NCBI GenBank assembly: GCA_023055505.1
Contig: JALIRH010000076.1
Span: 1,314,001-1,378,000 of the forward strand
Origin: Callipepla californica brunnescens
Lineage: Eukaryota > Chordata > Aves > Galliformes > Odontophoridae
Direction of reading: 5' to 3'
DNA: 64,000 bases
A program made the position numbers and the translations under genes. Within the stretch, counting starts at the first letter, position 1. Every line of letters starts with the position of its first letter. This document shows, piece after piece, positions 1-7,145 of this stretch. The notes under the pieces were generated by a model, which saw nothing but the letters and a program-made list of their open reading frames with translations, ran no database searches and had not been told where the DNA came from.

Positions 1-56
1 CCAAACCCTAACCCTAACCCTACCCTAACCCTAACCCTAACCCTACCCCTAACCCT
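1..56 (-). repeat. Partial block T, near-pure CCCTAA
   Basis: This is the right-hand end of a block T. The opening bases match the interior of the later blocks (compare about 4608 onward), so the window opens in phase with the array. It is therefore not evidence of a true chromosome terminus at position 1. Confidence 0.9.
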
Positions 57-127
57 ACTTTACCCTAACCCTAATCCTAACACTAACTCTAACTTTACTC
101 CTTACCCTAACACTAATCCAATCCCGA

Positions 128-280
128 ACCCTAACCCTAATCCTAGCCCTAACTCTAACTTTATTCGTAACCCTACCCCTAATCCAAACAATAACCCTTA
201 CCCTAATCAAACCCTATCCCTATTCCTAACCCTTACCCTAACCGTATCACAATCCCTATCCTAACTCTTACCATAACCCA
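128..280 (-). repeat. Internal direct repeat a1 in segment A
   Basis: Left copy of a duplication of about 150 bp. Marker TCCTAGCCCT lies at 141-150 here and at 381-390 in the right copy; marker CCATAACCC lies at 271 and 511. Both pairs are offset by exactly 240 bp, which is 40 hexamers. The duplication predates amplification because all units share it. Confidence 0.85.
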
Positions 281-367
281 AACCCTAACCTAACCCTAAC
301 CCTAACCCTAACCCTTACCCTAACCCTACCCTAACCTTAACTCTACCCTAACCGTATCCCTACCCTA

Positions 368-520
368 ACCCTAACCCTAATCCTAGCCCTTTCTCTAACT
401 TTATTCCTAACCCTACCCCTGATCCAAACACTAACCCTTACCTTAATGTAACCCTAACCCTATTCCTAACCCTTACCCTAACTGTATCCCATTCCCTATC
501 CTAACTCTTACCATAACCCT
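368..520 (-). repeat. Internal direct repeat a2 in segment A
   Basis: Right copy of the 240 bp-offset duplication. It differs from the left copy by scattered substitutions, for example TTTCTCTAAC for AACTCTAAC and CTGTATCCC for CCGTATCAC, so the duplication is old relative to the near-identity between whole units. Confidence 0.85.
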
Positions 521-582
521 AACCCTGATGCTAATGCTAACCCTAACCCTGAATCTAACCCTTACCCTAACCCTATCCCTTA

Positions 583-682
583 CCCAGAAGCTAACACTTA
601 GCGTTGTACAATACCTAACCGTACCCTAACCCTATCCCTAAACCTAAAAGGAACCCAAACTCTAACCCTAAATCTGTCCCTG
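583..682 (-). repeat. Block shared by A and D (A copy)
   Basis: This stretch opens with CCCAGAAGCTAACACTTAG, continues through TTGTACAATACCTAA and ends near CTAAATCTGTCC. It is clearly homologous, in direct orientation, to 4152-4250 in segment D, although most of both segments is unalignable decayed hexamer. Confidence 0.8.
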
Positions 683-829
683 AGCCTAACCTTCAACCTT
701 ACCCTAACCTTAACCCTAACCCTGTTCCATTCTCTAAACATATCTGTAAGCATTACCTTCATCCTAACTCGAACTCTACCCTAACCCTATCCCTTTGACC
801 CCAACACAAAACCCAGATTGAGCCTGACC

Positions 830-842
830 CTAACCTAGGTAG
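830..842. other. A|B polarity switch (near-palindrome)
   Basis: The top strand changes from CCCTAA-type to TTAGGG-type at this point. At the boundary sits the perfect 8 bp palindrome ACCTAGGT (833-840), inside TAACCTAGGTAG, one base from a perfect 12 bp palindrome. The G-strands diverge here, so this is a tail-to-tail join. The same sequence is at the switch of all 14 units (listed under the array). Confidence 0.9.
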
Positions 843-1374
843 CATAAAGTGTATGTAGGGTGAATTTGAGTTTTAGGGTCAAAGTTAAATTGTTAGTTTT
901 AGGGTTAGGGTGAAGGATTGCTTTAGTTCTAGTATTAGGGTGTTTGGGGTTAGGGTTAGGGTAAGGATTTTGGAGTGGATTAGGTTTAGGGTCAGGTTTG
1001 GGGGAGTTTTGGGGTTAGGGTTAGATTTAGGATTAGGGTTAGCAAAAAAGTTGTTTTAGTTTTAGTTTAGGTTAGTGCTAGGATTAGGTTGAGTGTTCTT
1101 GTGAAGTTTAGGTTTAGGGTTAGGTTTAGGTTTAGATTGAGGTTTAGGGTAAGGAGTAGGGTTAATTTGACTTTTAGGGTCAGAGTAGAGTTAAGTCGTG
1201 TTAGGGTTAAGGTTAAGAACAGGATTCAGATTCCAATTAGGTTTTGGGTTCCTACTAGGGATAGGCCTCTAATTAGTGTTAAGGTTAGGGTTAGGGTTAG
1301 GTATAGGGAAAGGGTTAGTGTTAAGGCCAGGGCAAGTGTATGGTTTATGGTAAAGATTGGATTTAGGGTTAGGT

Positions 1375-1475
1375 TTAGATGTAGGTTTGGTTTGATCGTT
1401 AGGGTGTGAGAAGGCACCGGCCTTGGATTTCATTTGGAGATTGGGTAAGGTTTAGGAATAGGAATAACATTGGTG
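1375..1475 (+). repeat. Inverted sub-repeat B2 (inverse of 3090-3187)
   Basis: Read on the minus strand, this stretch begins AAACACCAATG, passes through TTCCTATTCCTAAACC, then CCTTCTCACACCCTAAC and AAACCAAACC. That order matches 3090-3187 in segment D (AAACACCAAAA, TTCCTATTCCTAAACC, CTTCTCTCAGCCTGACACTC). The match is too long and ordered to be shared hexamer content alone. Confidence 0.75.
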
Positions 1476-1990
1476 TTTAAAAGATGATTAGTGTTAGTAT
1501 TAGGGATAGGGTTACGGTTAGAGTTTAGTTAGGGTTGTTAGTTTTAGAGTGAGGGATAGGGGTATGGTTTGGTCTAGTACTTGGGTTAGGGTTTGGGATA
1601 GTCCTAGCATTAGTGTTAGGGTTAGGGTTCCGTTAGGGTTGTGGTAATCTGATGCTAGGTGTCGGGATTAGGGTTGTGCTTAAATGTGGGTTTGGTTTGA
1701 GGGTCAGAGTTAGGGTTAGGGTAGAGTTAGAATTAGGGTAAGAGTTAGGATTAGGTTTAGGATTAGGATAAAGATTAGGTTAGGATTAGTGTTGGCTTTA
1801 GGGTTGTGTCTGGGAGAAGGGTTAGTGTTAGGGATAGACTTAGGGTAAGAGTAAGTGTTAGGAATAGGCATAGGTTTTGGGAAAGTTTCAGAGTTTGGAC
1901 TGGATTTATGATTAGGGATAGGGACAAAGATTTTTTGAGATTTATGATTAGATTTAGGGAGAAAAGTAGGCTGACTTGTGGTGTTAGCAG

Positions 1991-2019
1991 TAGGTTTAGG
2001 TTTAGGTTTAGGTTTAGGA
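1991..2019 (+). repeat. TTTAGG variant-hexamer tract
   Basis: Four consecutive copies of the variant hexamer TTTAGG stand here as a uniform run, unlike the mixed variants around it. The tract is present at the equivalent position in every unit. Confidence 0.8.
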
Positions 2020-2065
2020 TTCCATTTGTATTTATTGATCGAGGTTGGGTTAGTTGGAGTGTAAA

Positions 2066-2087
2066 GGTCAGAGTAGGGTTAGGCCTT
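2066..2087 (+). repeat. 22 bp inverted arm (B side)
   Basis: These 22 bases are the exact reverse complement of 2680-2701 across the core. The motif contains GGTCAGAGTAGGG and AGGCCTT. Identity is perfect in units 1, 2, 8, 9, 13 and 14; units 3 to 7 and 10 to 12 carry GGCTTT here and so have one mismatch. Confidence 0.85.
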
Positions 2088-2267
2088 GGGATAGGGTTAA
2101 GGTTTGGAATAGGATTAGGATTCAAATGATGTTACGGGTTGGTGTTAGGGTTAGGGAAAGGTTAGGATCAGGGTTGAGGTCAGGGTTAGGTATAGGAAAA
2201 GGGTTAGTGTTAGGGCTAGGGCAATTGGAAGGGTTAGGCTTAGGCTTAGATATTAGGGTTAGGTTTA

Positions 2268-2330
2268 GGCGGAGGTTTGGTTGGAGTGTCAGGGTGAGAG
2301 AAGGGGTAGGCCTGGGGTTTGGTTTTGGGT
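2268..2330 (+). repeat. Inverted sub-repeat B1 next to the core
   Basis: On the minus strand this reads through GGCCTACCCCTTCTCTCACC followed by CTGACACTCC. It is homologous to 2575-2634 (GGCCCTCCCCTTCTCTCAGC, CTAACACTCAAAC) on the other side of the core. The core therefore sits between facing copies of one sub-repeat. Confidence 0.78.
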
Positions 2331-2331
2331 T

Positions 2332-2520
2332 ACATCATACAAATCATCCCATACATTAGCTGGGGTGGGAGGTGCAAGGAACAGCCAGCAAAGTGCTGAG
2401 TTCATTCCAATCAGAGGACCTGAAGATCGGGTAGCTACTATCAAACCGTTTGTGTTGCCAATTCCGATGATATTTATGGGGCCCTGATGTTATGGTTCAG
2501 TGGGGAGTCACTATCAAGTC
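2332..2520. other. Non-telomeric core, unit 1
   Basis: This is the only stretch of the unit with ordinary composition and no hexamer periodicity. It runs from ACATCATACAAATCATCCC to GGGAGTCACTATCAAGTC. On the plus strand, one frame continuous with flanking B is open for 51 codons through the core and stops at 2485-2487. On the minus strand, a frame of about 55 codons is also open after a stop near 2497. I do not recognise either product; the forward residues include GGARNSQQSAEFIPIRGPED. With no start codon, ribosome context or splice evidence, I do not call a gene. It could be a captured exon, a relic of a mobile element, or filler DNA at an old telomere fusion. Confidence 0.85.
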
Positions 2521-2634
2521 CAAACCCAATCCAAACCCCAAACCTACTCCTATTCCTAAACCTTATCTTAACCGTAAACCAAACCCAAACCCAAGGCCCT
2601 CCCCTTCTCTCAGCCTAACACTCAAACTAACCTA
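2521..2634 (-). repeat. Sub-repeat D0 (partial)
   Basis: This is homologous to 3065-3187 of Da: both run CCAAACCCAATCCAAAC, then CTATTCCTAAACCT, then CCTTCTCTCAGCCT and ACTCAAACTAACCT. The left half of the sub-repeat is missing because the core abuts it. Confidence 0.8.
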
Positions 2635-2679
2635 AACCCGAAACTAACCCTACATTTATCCTAATCTTATCCATATTCT

Positions 2680-2701
2680 AAGGCCTAACCCTACTCTGAC
2701 C
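2680..2701 (-). repeat. 22 bp inverted arm (D side)
   Basis: Exact reverse complement of 2066-2087. It contains AAGGCCTAACCC and CTCTGACC and marks D as an inverted relative of B. Confidence 0.85.
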
Positions 2702-2793
2702 AGAAAGCTCATGTTGTCTAAAATCTACCCCTTACCTAAAACCTAAATCGACAAAAAAACCTAACCCGAAACCTCAACCTAACTCTTCTCCTA

Positions 2794-2880
2794 ACTAGAA
2801 CACCAGCACTTCACCTTACCCTAACTGGAAACCTAGGACTAAATCCTTACCTTGTCCAGAACCCTATTCCTAACCCAAAC
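2794..2880 (-). repeat. Direct repeat pair in D, left copy
   Basis: It matches 3369-3470: both run from CTAACTAGAA or CTAACTGTAA through GCACTTCACC or CGCTTCACC and AGGACTAAA to CTATTCCTAACCC or TATATTCCTAACCC. The offset of about 575 bp fits a duplicated higher-order block with Da. Confidence 0.72.
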
Positions 2881-2995
2881 CAGAATTCTAACCTCTACCC
2901 TAACCAAAACCCTTCCCCTAAACCTAAACCTAATGCTACCCTCAACCAAACCCTAGCCCTAAATCCTACCCTAAAACCAACACCACGTTTAAGCT

Positions 2996-3187
2996 CAAAC
3001 CTCAAGCCTCAAAGAAAGCATCAGATTACCGCAGATCTCACCTAACACTAACCCCAATCCAATCCCTACTACTAACCCCAAACCCAATCCAAACACCAAA
3101 ACTATTCCTATTCCTAAACCTAACACTAAGCCAGAACCAAACCCAAGGCCTACCCCTTCTCTCAGCCTGACACTCAAACTAACCTAG
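2996..3187 (-). repeat. Sub-repeat Da
   Basis: A full sub-repeat of about 190 bp. Markers in order: AAGCATCAGATTACCGCAG (from 3016), CACCTAACACTAACCCC, TTCCTATTCCTAAACC and TTCTCTCAGCCTGACACTC. Db and Dc carry the same markers in the same order. Confidence 0.82.
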
Positions 3188-3368
3188 ACCTGAACGCAAC
3201 GCTAAATCAAATACTAAAACTCACCCTTAGCCAAGGCCCTTTTAGGACCCTTCCCTGGTCCTAAAACTAAAGAGAACCCTACCCCTTCCACTAAACCTTC
3301 ATCTACATCCCTAACCCTTACCCTAAACCTAAATCTACACCAAAACCTAACCCTAACCCTAACATGTC

Positions 3369-3470
3369 TTCTAACTGTAAAACTAACGCTTCACCTAACC
3401 CGAACTGAAACCCCAGGACTAAACCTTACCTAACACCTAGCTATATTCCTAACCCTATCCTGAAACCTAA
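3369..3470 (-). repeat. Direct repeat pair in D, right copy
   Basis: Partner of 2794-2880, as described there. It lies between Da and Db just as the left copy lies between D0 and Da, so the D0-block and Da-block pairs form a duplicated module. Confidence 0.72.
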
Positions 3471-3619
3471 CGTTAACCCTAACCCTAAAAACAACTTGGA
3501 ACCAAACCCTAACCCTAACCTAACCCTTATCAGAACCCTAAATCTAATCCTAACCGTTACCTCAATTTAACTCCAATTCTTCCTGAAATCTAAATGGGAC
3601 CTTAAAACCAACCCCAGAT

Positions 3620-3791
3620 TGAAGCCCAACCCTAAACCTAACACAAAGCATTAGATTACCACAGCCATCACCTAACTCTAACCCCAGCCTTAACGCTAAT
3701 ACTATCCCAAACACTATTCCAATTCCTAAACCCAACACAAACCCAAAAACACAAAGCCTACAATTCTCACAGCCTAACACTGAAAGGAAAC
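3620..3791 (-). repeat. Sub-repeat Db
   Basis: Markers: AAGCATTAGATTACCACAG (from 3646), CACCTAACTCTAACCCC, TTCCAATTCCTAAACCC and TTCTCACAGCCTAACACTG. It is about 20 bp shorter than Da and Dc between the first and last marker. Confidence 0.82.
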
Positions 3792-3888
3792 CTAAATCTT
3801 ACCCTAACTCTAAAACTAATCCAAAGCATGACCACAATTTAAACTCTAAATCTACCTTCAAACTAAAGCTGACCCTAACACCAACCTC

Positions 3889-4085
3889 AAGCCCAACCCT
3901 AAGCCTAACACAAAGCATTAGATTACCACAACGCTCACCTAACTTCTAACCCCCACCCTAACACTAATACTAAACCAATCAGATTCCAAATACTAACCCA
4001 ATTCCTATTCTGAAACCCAAAACTATTCCAAAAACAAACCCAAGGCCTAACCTTTCTCTCACCCTAACAATCAAAGAAAACCTAT
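3889..4085 (-). repeat. Sub-repeat Dc
   Basis: Markers: AAGCATTAGATTACCACAA (from 3913), CACCTAACTTCTAACCC, CAATTCCTATTCTGAAACC and TTTCTCTCACCCTAACAATC. It is the closest neighbour of Db (267 bp offset), suggesting a later tandem step. Confidence 0.82.
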
Positions 4086-4151
4086 TCCTAAACCTAATCC
4101 TAAATCTAGTCCTAACCCTAACCCTCACCCTTAATCTAACCCCAACCCCCA

Positions 4152-4250
4152 CCCAGAAGCTAACACTTAGCATTGTACAATACCTAAACGTACCCCTAAT
4201 CCTTATCACTAAACCTAAAAGGAACCTGAAACATAGTGCTAAATCCGAAC
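4152..4250 (-). repeat. Block shared by A and D (D copy)
   Basis: Direct homologue of 583-682, with TTAGCATTG for TTAGCGTTG here. In units 3 to 13 this D copy reads TTAGAATTG, so the variant is derived within the array. Confidence 0.8.
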
Positions 4251-4322
4251 CCTAACCCTGAAGACCAACGCTAACAATGAACCAATTCCTATACCTTTTC
4301 CTTCCTCCAAATTGATTCCTAG

Positions 4323-4675
4323 CACTAACCCTAACCCTACATTAACCCTAAACCTAACCCTAACCCTAGCCCTAACCTAACTCTAACCCTAACCCTAACC
4401 CTAAACCTAATGCTAACCCTTACCCTACCCTAACCCTAACCCTACCATACCCTAACCCTAACCTACCCTAACACTAACCCTAACCCTAACCCTACCCTAA
4501 CCCTACCCTAACCCTAACCCTAACCCTAAACCTAACCCTAACCCTAACCCTACCCTAACCCTAACCCTAACCCTTACCCTAACCCTAACCCTTACCCTAA
4601 CCCTAACCCAAACCCTAACCCTAACCCTAACCCTACCCTAACCCTAACCCTAACCCTAACCCTACCCCTAACCCT
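4323..4675 (-). repeat. Block T, unit 1
   Basis: Near-pure CCCTAA, 353 bp, with interspersed five-base CCCTA steps and a few variants (AAACCTAATG, CCCTTA). The G-strand is on the bottom, so a chromosome end formed here would lie to the left. Block length is the main source of unit-length variation. Confidence 0.93.
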
Positions 4676-6956
4676 ACTTTACCCTAACCCTAATCCTAAC
4701 ACTAACTCTAACTTTACTCCTTACCCTAACACTAATCCAATCCCGAACCCTAACCCTAATCCTAGCCCTAACTCTAACTTTATTCGTAACCCTACCCCTA
4801 ATCCAAACAATAACCCTTACCCTAATCAAACCCTATCCCTATTCCTAACCCTTACCCTAACCGTATCACAATCCCTATCCTAACTCTTACCATAACCCAA
4901 ACCCTAACCTAACCCTAACCCTAACCCTAACCCTAACCCTTACCCTAACCCTACCCTAACCTTAACTCTACCCTAACCGTATCCCTACCCTAACCCTAAC
5001 CCTAATCCTAGCCCTTTCTCTAACTTTATTCCTAACCCTACCCCTGATCCAAACACTAACCCTTACCTTAATGTAACCCTAACCCTATTCCTAACCCTTA
5101 CCCTAACTGTATCCCATTCCCTATCCTAACTCTTACCATAACCCTAACCCTGATGCTAATGCTAACCCTAACCCTGAATCTAACCCTTACCCTAACCCTA
5201 TCCCTTACCCAGAAGCTAACACTTAGCGTTGTACAATACCTAACCGTACCCTAACCCTATCCCTAAACCTAAAAGGAACCCAAACTCTAACCCTAAATCT
5301 GTCCCTGAGCCTAACCTTCAACCTTACCCTAACCTTAACCCTAACCCTGTTCCATTCTCTAAACATATCTGTAAGCATTACCTTCATCCTAACTCGAACT
5401 CTACCCTAACCCTATCCCTTTGACCCCAACACAAAACCCAGATTGAGCCTGACCCTAACCTAGGTAGCATAAAGTGTATGTAGGGTGAATTTGAGTTTTA
5501 GGGTCAAAGTTAAATTGTTAGTTTTAGGGTTAGGGTGAAGGATTGCTTTAGTTCTAGTATTAGGGTGTTTGGGGTTAGGGTTAGGGTAAGGATTTTGGAG
5601 TGGATTAGGTTTAGGGTCAGGTTTGGGGGAGTTTTGGGGTTAGGGTTAGATTTAGGATTAGGGTTAGCAAAAAAGTTGTTTTAGTTTTAGTTTAGGTTAG
5701 TGCTAGGATTAGGTTGAGTGTTCTTGTGAAGTTTAGGTTTAGGGTTAGGTTTAGGTTTAGATTGAGGTTTAGGGTAAGGAGTAGGGTTAATTTGACTTTT
5801 AGGGTCAGAGTAGAGTAAAGTCGTGTTAGGGTTAAGGTTAAGAACAGGATTCAGATTCCAATTAGGTTTTGGGTTCCTACTAGGGATAGGCCTCAAATTA
5901 GTGTTAAGGTTAGGGTTAGGGTTAGGTATAGGGAAAGGGTTAGTGTTAAGGCCAGGGCAAGTGTATGGTTTAGGGTAAAGATTGGATTTAGGGTTAGGTT
6001 TAGATGTAGGTTTGGTTTGATCGTTAGGGTGTGAGAAGGCACCGGCCTTGGATTTCATTTGGAGATTGGGTAAGGTTTAGGAATAGGAATAACATTGGTG
6101 TTTAAAAGATGATTAGTGTTAGTATTAGGGATAGGGTTACGGTTAGAGTTTAGTTAGGGTTGTTAGTTTTAGAGTGAGGGATAGGGGTATGGTTTGGTCT
6201 AGTACTTGGGTTAGGGTTTGGGATAGTCCTAGCATTAGTGTTAGGGTTAGGGTTCCGTTAGGGTTGTGGTAATCTGATGCTAGGTGTCGGGATTAGGGTT
6301 GTGCTTAAATGTGGGTTTGGTTTGAGGGTCAGAGTTAGGGTTAGGGTAGAGTTAGAATTAGGGTAAGAGTTAGGATTAGGTTTAGGATTAGGATAAAGAT
6401 TAGGTTAGGATTAGTGTTGGCTTTAGGGTTGTGTCTGGGAGAAGGGTTAGTGTTAGGGATAGACTTAGGGTAAGAGTAAGTGTTAGGAATAGGCATAGGT
6501 TTTGGGAAAGTTTCAGAGTTTGGACTGGATTTATGATTAGGGATAGGGACAAAGATTTTTTGAGATTTATGATTAGATTTAGGGAGAAAAGTAGGCTGAC
6601 TTGTGGTGTTAGCAGTAGGTTTAGGTTTAGGTTTAGGTTTAGGATTCCATTTGTATTTATTGATCGAGGTTGGGTTAGTTGGAGTGTAAAGGTCAGAGTA
6701 GGGTTAGGCCTTGGGATAGGGTTAAGGTTTGGAATAGGATTAGGATTCAAATGATGTTACGGGTTGGTGTTAGGGTTAGGGAAAGGTTAGGATCAGGGTT
6801 GAGGTCAGGGTTAGGTATAGGAAAAGGGTTAGTGTTAGGGCTAGGGCAATTGGAAGGGTTAGGCTTAGGCTTAGATATTAGGGTTAGGTTTAGGCGGAGG
6901 TTTGGTTGGAGTGTCAGGGTGAGAGAAGGGGTAGGCCTGGGGTTTGGTTTTGGGTT

Positions 6957-7145
6957 ACATCATACAAATCATCCCATACATTAGCTGGGGTGGGAGGTGC
7001 AAGGAACAGCCAGCAAAGTGCTGAGTTCATTCCAATCAGAGGACCTGAAGATCGGGTAGCTACTATCAAACCGTTTGTGTTGCCAATTCCGATGATATTT
7101 ATGGGGCCCTGATGTTATGGTTCAGTGGGGAGTCACTATCAAGTC
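6957..7145. other. Non-telomeric core, unit 2
   Basis: Reads the same as the unit 1 core, including the CATCCC state. Confidence 0.85.

Larger units (their letters stand above)
57..833 (-). repeat. Segment A (unit 1): decayed CCCTAA repeat
   Basis: The top strand is dominated by CCCTAA and one-base variants (CCCTTA, CCCTGA, TCCTAA, CACTAA). It contains an internal direct duplication with a 240 bp offset and, near its end, a block shared with segment D. The same segment recurs in every unit at 777 or 783 bp, a one-hexamer difference; units 11 and 12 read 776 and 779 because of single-base indels. No gene-like sequence is seen. Confidence 0.92.
834..2331 (+). repeat. Segment B (unit 1): decayed TTAGGG repeat
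   Basis: The top strand switches to TTAGGG, TTTAGG and near variants, with G-rich strand polarity opposite to A, D and T. Its length from the switch to the core is exactly 1,498 bp in 12 of 14 units; only units 11 (1,499) and 12 (1,502) differ. It holds inverted copies of sub-repeats found in D (about 1375-1475, 2066-2087 and 2268-2330). Open frames here on both strands encode only Val/Arg or Asn/Leu/Pro low-complexity sequence and are not credible genes. Confidence 0.92.
2521..4322 (-). repeat. Segment D (unit 1): decayed CCCTAA repeat
   Basis: C-rich top strand with heavier decay than A and many AAACC and AACCC variants. It has a higher-order structure: partial sub-repeat D0 (2521-2634), a 'CTAGGACTAAA' block near 2794-2880, full sub-repeat Da (2996-3187), a related 'CCAGGACTAAA' block near 3369-3470, then Db (3620-3791) and Dc (3889-4085), followed by the block shared with A. 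Whole-segment length takes only two values, 1,802 or 1,808 bp, outside units 11 and 12. No gene-like sequence is seen. Confidence 0.9.
57..4675. repeat. Satellite unit 1
   Basis: Parts: A 57-833 (777 bp), B 834-2331, core 2332-2520, D 2521-4322 (1,802 bp), T 4323-4675. Distinguishing states: A is one hexamer short; B has TCCTAGCATT near 1600 and GGCCTTGGG at 2082; D has CCGTAAACC near 2571, lacks the TAAAAG hexamer near 3887 and reads TTAGCATTG near 4168. Two private changes near 1269 and 1348 (CCTCTAATT for CCTCAAATT, TTTATGG for TTTAGGG) set it apart from all other copies. Confidence 0.95.

Noticed and set aside
1..56. True chromosome terminus at the left edge
   Set aside because: The tract is short and in phase with the interior T blocks, including their AACCCAAACCC variant, so it is simply the end of another unit.
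1089..1409. Recurrent open frames of 60 to 120 codons in A, B and D, such as this Val/Arg-rich one and the Asn/Pro-rich frame at 1775-2125, repeated in each unit
   Set aside because: They are translations of degenerate TTAGGG/CCCTAA. Open frames overlap on both strands, lack codon bias or domains, and open or close through single-base variants between copies.
2332..2520. Integrated telomere-targeting herpesvirus or a transposon as source of the core
   Set aside because: Herpesvirus genomes with telomere-like ends are known, but the core shows no viral or transposase motif I can recognise, no terminal inverted repeats of its own and no target-site duplication.
834..4322. A perfect giant palindrome formed by B and D
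   Set aside because: Only selected blocks match in inverted order; spacing between blocks differs by about 140 bp between arms and most sequence between them does not align beyond hexamer content.
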